DNA from: Pagrus major
Lineage: Eukaryota > Chordata > Actinopteri > Spariformes > Sparidae
Direction of reading: 5' to 3'
Length of the DNA: 64,000 bases
NCBI RefSeq assembly: GCF_040436345.1
Contig: NC_133235.1
Coordinates: 23,274,660 to 23,338,659 of the forward strand
Shown here: in pieces, positions 1-15,672 of the stretch
Layout of the letters: every line of letters starts with the position of its first letter
How positions within the stretch are numbered: the stretch's first letter is position 1
Translations under genes and position numbers: made by a program
The notes under the pieces: generated by a model
What the model saw: the letters and a program-made list of their open reading frames with translations, nothing else
What the model was told of the DNA's origin: nothing
Databases searched by the model: none

Positions 1-42
1 AGCTAGTACCAGATCTTGTATTTTCATCCAAGGGTGTTTTAC

Positions 43-4315
<4,273 letters not shown>

Positions 4316-4370
4316 GCTGGACTTCGAGGTCTCCAGGTCAGCAGAGCAGAGTGTGCAGGAGGCAGCTCGG

Positions 4371-4380
4371 CCTTTTATAG
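4371..4380 (-). promoter_or_regulatory. TATA box of transferrin
   Basis: On the minus strand this reads CTATAAAAGG, about 56 bases upstream of the ATG at 4315. That predicts a transcription start near 4345 and a very short 5' UTR, as expected for a strongly expressed liver secretory gene. Seen in the sequence; the start site is inferred. Confidence 0.75.
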
Positions 4381-4410
4381 CAAAACCTCTCTGACAGAAA
4401 AAAACAAAAA

Positions 4411-4784
4411 ACAAAAAAAAAACCCCACTGTTTGCTCAGGTTTCCTAATGTGCGCGTGCGTGGAGGCTCGTGGGTGTGTGTACTTTAGTGTGCTGGTACA
4501 GGAGATGGCAGAGAAACACAGATTGGGCTGTCCCAGATGTCCACATAATGGAAATTCACAGACTAATGAAACTATTTACATTTATTCTGAAATCATCCAG
4601 AGGAGCTGAATATGACACGATCCTCTATGTTATCTAAATGTTTATATATACAAATATATATAAATTATTAACCAATAATATTAATAATATTAATTCTTGT
4701 ATTAATTAATTAATGAATAATTAATAAAACAATTAATAAGATCAAGTAATTTTTAAGCTTCACACATTCCTCCTTTGCATTTCT
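4411..4784. other. Proximal upstream region of tf, no gene seen
   Basis: Contains an A-rich run just upstream of the TATA box, a GTG-rich stretch near 4445-4490 and an AT-rich palindromic tract (ATTAATTAATTAATGAATAATT) near 4690-4740. I see no exon in it. It may hold proximal control elements of tf, but no specific factor site stands out. Confidence 0.4.
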
Positions 4785-4939
4785 GTTTTCCACTGGTCAA
4801 AAATCCCACTTAAACCCGCTAAGATTGGGCTTTTGTGTGCGATGGGAATGCATAAACTCCCGGGTCAACTGACTCTGCAGTAGACCCAGGTTTTTATCAC
4901 CTTGGCTCGGCTCAGATCTACACATAAGGCCCGGTTGAA

Positions 4940-5652
4940 CAGTTAATTTCATTTGTTATCTCGAGATCTCGAGTTATTATCTCGAAATAACAACTTCCGT
5001 TTTCCCGAGATAACGGGATAATTTTCTCGAGATCTCGAGATAACGAAACTTTGTTTTCCTGAGATAACGATATAATTAATTCGAGATCTCGAGATAATGA
5101 CTGTGATATGATAGGCCTGAGATTATGGAGACGCGCGGGACCTCGTAGCTGGTCAGCTATGTAGTTAATGACGACATCAGGCTCACTTAGATTGTGCCGC
5201 CAATATAGCTGAAGCCTTGCTAACTGTCTTTTTAGATTACGCACACTAATGTGTATATTATCTGTAATAGCAAGGCATAATGCTATTTCAGCCTGTGTCA
5301 GGCCTTGATTGAAAAGATATGTGACGCGGTGATCGATATGCTCCTGCTCCTCTGACATTGCTACACTGAATGATGTTTCCTGCAATGATTTAATATACTA
5401 CACTATCGTTTTGTTTTCTCAAGATCTCGAATTAATTATATCGTTATCTCGGGAAAACAAAGTTTTGTTATCTCGAGATCTCGAGAAAATGATCCCGTTA
5501 TCTCGGGAAAACGGCAGTTGTTATTTCGAGATAATAATTATCTTTATAAGTTATTTCGAGATCTCGAGAAAACAAATGAAATTAACTCGTTATCACGGGA
5601 AAACGGAGGAAATAAAATGTATGAAAGCATGGCCCTTTAGGGCTTCCGTAGT
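4940..5652 (-). mobile_element. DNA transposon with TCTCGAG-rich inverted ends
   Basis: Both ends are built from repeated CTCGAGATCTCGAGATAAC-like units and mirror each other around a central ORF. The shared arm sequence includes AACAAATGAAATTAACT and GATAACGATATAATTAATTCGAG. The right arm continues about 70 bases further, through GCATGGCCCTTTAGGGC to CTTCCGTA; the left arm lacks that extension, so it looks truncated or diverged. The core (5104-5385, minus) encodes the N-terminus of an integrase-like protein without the catalytic part, so the copy is non-autonomous. A partner half-copy is at 8045-8292. Superfamily not certain; eukaryotic IS3-like (IS3EU) elements are one possibility. Confidence 0.65.
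5104..5385 (-). pseudogene. N-terminal fragment of an integrase-core transposase
   Basis: The ORF starts at 5385 and reads about 94 residues before running into the inverted-repeat arm. It contains LFNQGLTQAEIALCLAI, a helix-turn-helix-like segment, then ISVRNLKRQLARLQLY, a segment resembling a second HTH, and ends near GPARLHNL. This order resembles the start of large fish proteins with an integrase core domain (pattern: GLTxxEI, SxRxLKR, GxxxLHGYR). The catalytic domain is absent. Not a host gene; probably a decayed remnant kept inside a non-autonomous element. Confidence 0.5.
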
Positions 5653-5929
5653 TTTCTCTTCTGTTACAACAGTTTCTGGCGCATTCGTGACGTGACGTCA
5701 GTGACGTACACGGTAATGCTTCAGATAAATATCAGAGACGGGCTGCCCTGCCTGCGGGAGGTGGGAATGGGATCAATAGGCAATTTTTAGGGAGTTGACC
5801 CGCGTTTAAACAAATCCGTGTAGACCCGCTAATTTTGGTGGAAAATCCTACTACACAAGTACATTTACAGCCCCTTCTGCCCTTAAATTGTATGATTGCA
5901 GCCTTAACATGACATTTACTATATGTCCT

Positions 5930-6590
5930 GCACAGTGTTAGGCAAGTTACTTTAAAAAAGCAATAATACTAGTTACCTTCATCTTAAAGTAATATATTAC
6001 GTTACAATATTACTGTCTGCGTAGAGTAATAAATTACTTATTACACTACTTTTTAGTTACTTTAAAAAAAAAGCCCAATTAACCTATATAGAACAATGAA
6101 ATAGCCGAGATCTTTTTAAATAAACCAATGGCCTTGGACACTGGGATGAGCAGGCAGACAAAGGATGATACATTATGAGATAGGAATAAATATTTTTAAT
6201 TGTAGGCTTAGTCACTCTTTTTCTATGCCTTTTTATTTTAGTCCACAGAACAAGGAATGCATGGATATATGCGATTCAAGAATTTAAGTTAAAGTGTTCT
6301 CGGAAGATTATGCTTCATCATTAGGCCTTGGAAATACAGCTCAATTCAGTCACACAGAGACTTAAAGAAGAACTTATAGACTCGTATATATTAAACACAC
6401 ACAGAGCCTCTATTAATACGGTCATGTTGGTGTGGATGGATTCATAAAAAAACAACAAAAAACGCTTCACTCCGGTCAGTAACGTGGATTGTAACGCGTT
6501 ACATGACATAACTGTAGTGATATATTACTGAAATATTATTAGTAAAGCGTTATATTACTCCTTAAGTTATTACTTAACCCTAACCCCCCT
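5930..6590. repeat. hAT-like MITE with GTAACGCGTTAC-type ends
   Basis: The left part (GTTAGGCAAGTTACTTT, ACTAGTTACC, GTAATATATTACGTTAC) and the right part (GTAACGCGTTACATGAC, ATATTACTGAAATATTATT) carry the inverted GTAAC/GTTAC-rich sequence of an abundant fish non-autonomous hAT family. The interior is AT-rich and non-coding. Target duplication not resolved. Confidence 0.5.
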
Positions 6591-7914
6591 TCTACTTTAT
6601 AAATGGTTGGTTCGTCTGAATTATAACTACAATTACAGCTAACTACAGGTGTCAAATAAATGTACTGTGAGTGCAATATTTCCTTCAGTAATACTTGAGT
6701 AAAAGTACTGCATTAAGAAGAAAAGGAGAAATACAGCTAAACCTGATGTTAAATAGGCTTCTATATTTGTAAGTAATTATTCAGGCACTTCATGCAGAAA
6801 GGTGAACGACGCTTTAAAATTTGTCGCCACGAATGTCAGAAGAAAAAGGCAAAAATCTGTGAAAAATTGCATTTACTGAGAAAAGCAGCAGTGACCCACA
6901 TCAGAGTCGTGTTTACAGAGACAATGTTGCCCAACAGAAGAGCAAAGGTTCCTGTTGATTTGTAAATTCAACCTATAACACATCTTTCTTTGTTCCCAGC
7001 TACACCTGCCAGAACGCTTTCACAATAGATTTCATGTTTCATGAGGGGTCATGGATGGTGCAACTTCAGAAGGTCCGAGATGTGACACTGGACGACTGAA
7101 TGGATTAGAGTTTACCTAACCAAACCCCCAATCCTTGTGTAGCCTGCTTACAATAGATAAGAAAAGAGGTTCCTGGAATGAAGAGCCAAAGGAAGTGAAA
7201 TATAATCGTTGAAATCTTTTTATAATCCAGAGCAGAGTCCTGTCTGGTAACCAGAGGACTGCACCATCCTGCATCAACAGCCAAATTATTTCATAACTTA
7301 ATAGAAGAGGCTTTTGAAAAGATGTTCCCATGTTATTTTACATTGTTCACCACTTTCTTGTGTCTTTCTCTCCGCCCATCTCTCTTACCCTGTTCTGCAC
7401 ACTGCTTTGTGCTCTATTTTTCTTTGTTTGTCTTTTATTTTGAATGTGCTATTGTGTCTGTAGCCTTCTGCTAACACCCACATTACCTTATACCTTACAT
7501 TTTATATTTTATAGCATAATATCATATTTATTTGACTTTTTCAAAGTTTTTGTTTAGTCACTGGCAAATTAATAAAGTAGGAAATATAAATCAGTGTTAA
7601 AATAAATGTATAAATGATATTCAGGTTTGCAGATGAAGATATCAGTCACTGTGCTGTATCGCAAACTATTACTCTTATTGATTTTGCCCTGTAAAGCAAA
7701 TATTTGCATGCAAACATGGAATGGAGTTTCCCAGCATTGAAGAGGGAGGACACTATAAGAAACATGGGACCGCTGGACCAAAACTCATAAAAACTGCTGA
7801 ATATTTTCATGAACTCTGTACAGATGTTTCTATCTTTTGTTCTTTATTCGATAAGAAAAGTGATGAAAATAAGAAGCAAATCAATTGAGTCCTGTATTTG
7901 TCCTGTAACATCCA

Positions 7915-8040
7915 CACAGTGTTGTATAAAGTACCCAAAATAAGTAAAAGTCAAATAAAAGTAAAGATATGGTGTTAAAATGTTTACTTACAAATATTTC
8001 TTGAGTAAAGTCTTAAAGTATATCATATCAAAACTATAAA
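7915..8040. repeat. hAT-like MITE fragment
   Basis: Contains AAAGTACCCAAAATAAGTAAAAGTCAA and CTTGAGTAAAGTCTTAAAGTAT, the additive-phrase pattern of the common fish hAT-derived MITE also seen near 10,830 and 16,200. It is directly followed by the TCTCGAG half-copy. Confidence 0.45.
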
Positions 8041-8044
8041 ATTA

Positions 8045-8292
8045 TAATGTAATTAATTAATTATATCGTTATCTCGGGAAAACAAAGTTTCGTTATCTTG
8101 AGATCTCGAGAAAATTATCCCTTTATTTCGGGAAAATGGCAGTTATTATCTCGGTTATTATCTCGAAATAACTGTGCAGTTATTTCGAGATAATAACTCA
8201 AGATCTCGAGAAAACAAACGAAATTACCTCGTTATCACAGGAAAATGGAGGAAATAAAATGTATGAATGCATGGCCCTTTAGGGCTTCTGTA
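8045..8292 (+). mobile_element. Half copy of the TCTCGAG-arm transposon
   Basis: Nearly the same as the right arm of the element at 4940-5652: TATATCGTTATCTCGGGAAAAC, TTGAGATCTCGAGAAAAT, CCTCGTTATCACAGG, then ATGTATGAATGCATGGCCC and TTTAGGGCTTCTGTA at its end. No ORF is left. It is a solo arm or a deletion derivative. Confidence 0.65.
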
Positions 8293-8822
8293 CCAACCTT
8301 TTAAAGCAGTTAATTCCTTGTTTTTCAAAGTCAAAATCTTTTTTTTTTAAAAAAGAGAATCAGCACATTACACAACACTTGATGATTGATCAGGTGCCAT
8401 AATAAATTTTGCACAAAATTCTGTTTGCTGAATCATGTAACCCTGACCTTAGTTTCACCCTGCCATGACTAAATCTTTATTTTCTCCCCTGTCCACTGAC
8501 ACAAACCCATACACTGCGTGTACACACACACGTTTGTGTCACATGATTCAGTGACACACACTATCAGCAGATCATGACTGCAGTGCACGTGATTTGAAAT
8601 TGACATTCGATCAAGAATAGCCCTAAAAATATACTCACCGTAGGTTCTTGATTGATTCTTTAATGTTTTCTCAGCTGTCTGCACAGCGCAGCGAGGAGCC
8701 TCCAGAGGAAGTAGGTTAATGTATTAAAATAAAAGGTAAGTAACCTTTAATTTTCTGCCTTTTGAAAAATCACTCCTCAGAACTTGCTTTTTAATATAGT
8801 AAATCAGTTTTCTCCTTTTTCC

Positions 8823-9485
8823 TCTTTTTTTAATCACTTTTATTGTTGATGAATTGATATATTTTTATTTCAAACATGTAAAAATAAACTTTCAAAAAAC
8901 AAGTCAAGAACAGCTGAAAAAAAATTGGAAAAACAGTAACCTATACAACAAATTCAACAAAGAAATTCTCAAAAACAGAAGTATACACTTATTTAATCTT
9001 ACCCATTATCCAATACTTCAGTCATTCATTTATAATTTGTATACAAAATATTAACCCTTCATTTAACTCATAATTTCATACACACCTATATAGACTGACA
9101 TATGCATATATACTAACTCAACTAATATGTGTGTATATATATACACATATATGTGTGTGTATATATGTATATGTATATATATCATAACTCAACTAATTGT
9201 AAAAGCAATTGTCTATGACTTGTATACATATGTATGAACTAATTAATTAACTCATTGTTGTTATCTTGTATCACACACCTACACACACCTTTCAGTTAAC
9301 TCCGATAATACTTTTGTTTTATTCGGCCTGTTCCATGTTGTATTCATGTTTGGGATATTTTTTATGATTTTGTTGTTTTTATATTGACTGTGTGTGAAGG
9401 ACAAATCACTGTGTAACTGTATTTGGAAAAGTGAGTTTTTCTAATTGTTACCATGTCTGAACAATAATAAAAAAATAAATAAAAG
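8823..9485 (+). repeat. AT-rich remnant with poly(A)-like end, possibly LINE 3' end
   Basis: An A/T-rich stretch with no conserved ORF, a (TATG/TATA)n run at about 9125-9182, and an end rich in AATAATAAAAAAATAAATAAA. The 3' A-rich tail suggests an old retroposed (LINE-type) tail in plus orientation. This is a weak call. Confidence 0.25.
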
Positions 9486-12400
9486 TGTGACAGGTTGTTT
9501 TCAGCTTGTTCCGGTTACCAACATCTCCTGTAATTCCTCACCCGTTGACCAGTTGTCCTCAGGATGTTTTCGGCTGCAGCTCATCACGTTCTCCTCTTAT
9601 CACACCTGTTTCCAATAACAGTCATCAGACCTGCTTGACGTAGCCACTGGTTTGCAAGCTTTACGTTGTTATTGCTCTCTGACTGATGAAAGACTGTCTT
9701 TTCCTCTCATGATTGATGTTGATTTGAGTCTTTATCCCTGCGTCAGTTCCCTGAACCCTCACAGATTACTGTGCCTTTGTCAATCTGTGCTGACGCTTGA
9801 CTCAGCAGCATCACTGTAATGACACCTCTTGAGTCAGCGAGCCAAAAACATGACTGTGATGTGCTCAGTGCACAAGTTGACATTTATGCTGTGTGCATTA
9901 ATTATTCAGAAATCAGGCATGGTTGTTAGTCTACTCCTGTACTTAAGTTTTTTTTCTTTTTTTTTTTTTTTTACTTATCTGTGTATATTAATTTCTATTA
10001 TTTTATTATTTTATTATTTGTTGTTTTCTTTTTAACACTTTTCTTTGGCAATAAAAACATCCACAGACAAGAAAACACTTACTGAATGTAAAAAAAACAC
10101 AAATTGAAGTTAAGAAAAATCTCATCGGTGGATAAATTCATGTTATGGATTTATATTTGTAGTAGCCTATTAAACAAAGAACTATTTGGTGCTATTAATT
10201 TAAAACCCCTCCCTTTTTTTAATTATATGAAGAATTTTGTAATCCAGCTTCCCGAAATACCTCTGGGCCTCTTGTGATTGGCTGCACGTCTTTGAGTCCA
10301 CAGGGCCGTCCTGACTCCTGACTGTGCTAAATCAGAGCGGATAAGCTTATCATCAATGATTGTTCTCCTGAAACATGCAGAGCACAGGGCTAACAAGGCG
10401 TTACAGACCGGACATTACATACAAACACACTTTTGGTCTGTGCGGTGTGGTGAGACACAAGTACATGAAAAATATGCTCTATGTTACATCATAGCAATCA
10501 CCCCTCCCCTTTAGATCTACGTAATAATTGTCCACAACATAAGTGAATGTATTACATGAAAGAAAAGTGCTGCCAGGGCAAAACATTTTGTGTTTTGCAC
10601 CTGACTAAGTAAAAGTTGAGTATGACTGCAGGAGATGGCCGTGACATAAAGCTTAGTCAGTGATGATTCATTGTAATACCCACACATGACGAGAGCACTC
10701 TTTGAAAACAAACACTGTTTCTAGAAAAACACACCTGGAATGTTAATCAGGAGGTATTGACACTGCTCGTACCAGTTTTTCATGCTGTTATCATGTTCAG
10801 AGTGAGTGTTTACCGTGCCTTTGTAGTGGTGGAAGAAGTATTCAGTAATCATACCAGTACCACAATGTAAAAATACTCTATTACATGCATAAGTGAAAGT
10901 ACAGAAGTATTATCAGCAAAATGTCCTTAAAGTACCAAAAATAAAAGTCCTGCTGAAACATGTAAATGAAACATGTCAAATTAACAGCATCAATGCGTAG
11001 GTAGCTGGTGGAAGTAACGTTTACCTACTTTATTTACAGTTTAGTAGTTTAGTCTATTAGTTCCTAACCTCCATGATACATCTGAGAGGCCGTGAGAAGA
11101 ATAATGGAGCACACCAGAAGAAACACACTAAGTTCAGAAAATACATTTGTATTAATTTGAATACAAATTCTCAATTATTATTATTTTTTGGCTGTTTTAT
11201 GAAATATGGGACAGATTTATTTCTTTGGAACTTCTAAAAGTCATCATGATTAATCAATCTGAGACATTTTGGGGGTAAATATGTGTTTGGTGGAACTGCT
11301 AGTAGATCCGTCCATCCGTCTCATTCTTGTGAACACGACATCCAGCAGTTTTGGCAGGACAGGAAAGCCCACAAACACATTTGACCGGCGATTCGGGAGA
11401 TTCATGTCTTCCATCTGCAAACACGCTTCTCTAAACTGCGAGATCCTGTCATCTCTGCATATTACGGGTACTCCAGTGATATAGTATTGCTGTCATAAAG
11501 TTGAGGGAGATAGATATGAAAAACAGCAGCAGATATATCCTGACTTTAGCTTCTAAAACACTGGATCCTACATTTCCCATAATGCAACTAAACAGCATCT
11601 TCCCAAGACTTCCATGCCTCTTAAATGCCAACTTCTTTTAATCTCTACACCTCCCGTTTGTGACACATGCTTTCTGTTTCATGCCTTTCGCCCAAAATAA
11701 ATAATAAAAATTCATCAAGCTTAAATTTTTCAAGTTTTAGAAATTTCCTCCAGGGCCACAGAAGACATTACACAACTGTCCTCACAGGCTGAGTCGTAAT
11801 CCTTGTGACAAACAAACTGAACTTTGTGTGTAGAATTGGTGCGAGTGCCCCTTTAAACTCAGGCCTGATCACACATTAACTTCGATTGACTTCCATTCTG
11901 AGAAGCAGCTGAAAGGTCCAGAGATGACTGAGGTCAACACCCGTCTTATGCAACAGACGAAACCTCAAACAGGCCAGTTCTGACGACTGTCTGCTGTCCT
12001 GGTTACCTCATCGACCTTTCAGCACTGATGATTACATTTGGGTTTGAATATTCCTAATCTTGAAAACATTGTTCCCAACATCTAAGACCCAGCAGATGCT
12101 ATCGTGCAAAGAATACTGAGATATCTCAGTTGTATGGCTTGTTGTTCTGTATTTTTGGGAGCTGATCGGGGCAAATAAAGCATTTCTGTTTCTGGGGGTA
12201 AAGGGTTCAGTACTACTTTATTGAGCCCTTTGTCGGCATAATTCCTCCCGTCCATGACACCAAAAAAACAAGGTGATGAAGGAATGCCCCTCAAGTATTG
12301 CAGCACCCACACAGCAAGGACAGTGAAGCAGTCGGTGTCCTCATCTGTTTGTACAGCTGCAAGTCCTTTTCTTTCAACTCTGACCGTTGCCCCGTATAAA

Positions 12401-15189
12401 CATGCTTACTATTATCAGTTGGGCCCCTTACTGGAAGGGGAATATGAAAAAATAATTAGAGGCTTGACACTACATGTGATCTTCAGACATTATAAATGGA
12501 GCATTAAATTGGTTGTTTCTATATAATGTAGTACTGGACACACTTCTTTTTTATCCCATCGTTGATCTTCAAGAGACAATAATACCCAAACAATACCCAA
12601 TCTACCACACCAGTACTTTTCTAAGTGGATGAGAGAAATTGTGAATTGATCACAGGTTAAGATTTGAGCCCATATCCTTAAAAAAGCGTGTTTGCCATTA
12701 ATTCAGTTTAGCACTGCAACAAAAAATTATTTGCATTTTTTTATAGTGTTAGAAAATTGTGAAAAATGCTCATCAGAATTTCCAAGAGCACAAAGTGACG
12801 TCTTTAAGTTGCTTCTTTTTATCCAAACAAGAAAAAAAAAACTCTTCAGTTGGCAAAAAGAGCAAATTCTTACATTCAAGACGCTGCAACCATCAAATGT
12901 TTTACAATTTTGCTTGAAAAAAACTCAAGTGAACAAAAAAATAGTTGGCAACTAATTTTCTTTTGGATCGACAAATTGTTATAGCTCTTACTCAGTTATA
13001 AAGGTCAGTTATATTGCTATTAATAGTTACCACCAGCTCATTTCCATTGTCGCCCTGATTGGCTTATTCACCATGAATAGGTTTGTGCTAACTTAACTTT
13101 AACTGTAATCAGAAAGGTATCTGCTTGTGATTCAAGCAGACATTGTACCAAGGAGCTTATTCGGATACCAATGAACTGTCATGGTAGCATACATCACCTC
13201 CATTCTTCCAGGGCTGGAGCGTTTGGTAAAAACTTTTAAATACAAAAAAGCTGTACAGAAAAGGAAAACATCACTCCACAGGACCAATTGCAACAACTTA
13301 AAACGTACACAGTTATCTTGTGAGTTTGTCACTCAAAAACATTTTCAAGGCTGAACAAACCTCCTGTATTAATTTCCAAGTCCATCAAACATTAGTAGAG
13401 CTAATTTTAATCTTAATTATTTACACTGGCTGGTGGTCATCTTCGTCACCTTGTTTACTGAAGAATTGTTGTCATTTAAGGCACATTACTGCCACCAGCT
13501 GTCCATGTGGCATCCTATATAAGTCAACATGATTTCTCACCTAAAAGCTCTATGATCATGTATTCCAGACCTCATCATGTCTCAATTGAGAACTCTGACG
13601 TTGCTAATGAACTGTTGTCATCCGTTTCATTTACTAAACATAGTCAGTCTTTGATATAGGCCTCAATTCTAACACATCTGATAATCTGACATGCAAGACT
13701 AAGTAGCAGTTTACGATATGAAGTTCCTATGAGTTTAATTTTCATCATCTGACTAAAAAAGGAGCCTACAGACACAAATGATCAAATTTGTTTAAAATGC
13801 ACTCCATCTAAAGCGCATTATCCATTCGCCTTTTAAGTTGTTGCAGTTGATTGTCAGGAGTTGCTGCTTATCGCTTCTTCTAACATTTTTTCTGTATTTA
13901 TTTTGATATCATTTTTGGTTGTATCCTACACAAAATGTTGGCAGTTAACATCTCTGCAAACCACTGATATGTTCACATTTGTGCGTCAAAGGCTACGTAC
14001 CATATTGATAATTGTACAATAAATGTCATATCACGTTCCGATTGCATCTTTATGACCCGACTTTCAGATCAGGAGGTGGAGGGGATGGTTGTTGAGTTAA
14101 AAGAGAGAAGGCTGCCAAGCCAGTGACAGCAGTCACTGAACATCAGTACACGTGAAACCTTGGGATATTTTTGACAGGGGACCGTGGCGTTTTAACATTT
14201 GTAAGGATAACTATACCTAAGAAGACCATGGGACAATGTCCAGCTGTCCTTGTGGTGACAAAAAAACTGATATTTTTGATGAGAAGTTGGGACATCTCCA
14301 GTCATGTGTGTTTACTTTACACTGTGTGGCTCCACCCAGGTGCAGTGGTTTGATGGCACAAGCCCAACGAGCTGCTACTCTTCTTTGCTGCGCTGTTTGT
14401 CTTCATCGTCATTGGTGGATTACAAACCAACTTCCAACTTCACAGATACTGAGAAATGGCTGATGATATAAATTTCCCCAAATCAGGCTGAAATTTATCA
14501 GTCCGATATATATCGTGCATCCCTAGTTTTTGTGCCTTAAGCTAACCAGATCAGAAGCACAGTGTTGTGAAAAAACAAAATGAACCTAAAGAAACTCAAA
14601 GTTTCTACATAACCGTGGTTTACAGAAGCATACACTGCCAACATTTATTCTGACCACTGGGTAGATCCTATACCTGTCTCATCACATCATGTCTTTTGAG
14701 TTTTATTTAGAGGACAAACCAAAACTGGAACAAAAGATCAAGCAGAATCTCCCTTGGTTTTGGTGGTTATATTTCAACATCAGCATATTTTCTTGGCAGC
14801 ATATAAAAAAAAGAAAGGAAACGACGACTACAGCTAAATATCAGTCTCTCTAAGCCATCTCTGTACAGTGTAGGTCCGACTGATGAGATGTACCACCCTT
14901 CATTCATTCCCTTCTGTATCAAAAGTTGAAATCCAAAAACAATCTACTAGTCTCTAGTTAGCCGATAGAAACTCGAGTAAAAATGTGCAGATCAACTCGA
15001 ATCCGCTCAGATCTACATGTGTGTGTCACAGGGTCTGACACATGTTCTTGACTTTTCTTTTAGTGCCCCCCGTTCCAATAATTACAACTGTTCAAACAAT
15101 GACCGTGTGAGACCAAATTTGGGTCAAAATAAACAAGAATGAGCCTCCCTTTATCTGTCCCCAGGTACAGAAAATAACAAGAAGAGCTA
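9486..15189. other. Spacer between tf and ubxn7, no supported gene
   Basis: No exon with recognisable coding content on either strand. Repeats inside: an hAT-like MITE piece at about 10,825-10,985 (GTGGTGGAAGAAGTATTCAG, AAGTACCAAAAATAAAAGTCC) and the end of another family at about 14,470-14,530 (CGATATATATCGTGCATCCCTAG). The short ORFs here have no family features. It may hold distal tf control sequence; one perfect GATA palindrome is noted separately. The 3' UTR of ubxn7 may extend leftwards from 15,672 into the right end of this stretch. Confidence 0.5.
10340..10351. promoter_or_regulatory. Palindromic GATA site
   Basis: GATAAGCTTATC is a perfect inverted pair of GATA-factor sites in otherwise repeat-free DNA, about 6 kb upstream of the tf start. 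The motif is seen directly; any enhancer role is inference, as such a site can occur by chance. Confidence 0.25.
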
Positions 15190-15672
15190 GAAAATAAACT
15201 CTGACATTTAACGTCCTTTATGGGAGGTAAAAGTCTCTTTGTACAAGTCCCTGGTGCCTCATCATCAACTACTGATCCATTGTTTTGGTATTTTTTATTT
15301 GAATATGAGCTATATTGTATATATTCTGTCCTGATGAGCCTCAGTGTTCAGAACAAAATGAAGCCTGCATCAGAAAAGAATAAATCACATTATAAAATTA
15401 AAGAGTGCTGGCATCCGTAACACCTTACTGGCCAACTGTAGAGCACTACAAAGGGATTAGGCTGTCAGTAGAGATGTCAGTATTCAAACTAGTGGAGTGG
15501 CGGGGAAAGTAGTCCATCCACTACGAGTGGTCTTGGCAAGAACCGGGTCCTAATTCCATGAGAACAGAAGGTTATGGGATCAAGGCCAGTAACATCGTCC
15601 CAGATCATTGGTGAAAGGGTGAGGTCTATCAGAGAGATACAGACAAGCAAAAAGTGAGTGTGTCTGACAAGG

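Larger units (their letters stand above)
4785..5870. repeat. Outer MITE-like repeat split by a later insertion
   Basis: The left arm (about 4785-4918) carries TTTTCCACTGGTCAAA, ACCCGCTAAGA and CCGGGTCAACTG. The right arm (about 5650-5870), read in reverse complement, carries TTTTCCACCAAAATTAGCGGGTC and GCGGGTCAACTC. The matching inverted motifs suggest one fish DNA element with inverted ends. The TCTCGAG-rich element at 4940-5652 lies inside it, so that element arrived later. Confidence 0.5.

Noticed and set aside
5411-5695. 94-codon frame on the plus strand
   Set aside because: It reads through the TCTCGAG-rich right arm of the transposon; the residues simply repeat the arm unit.
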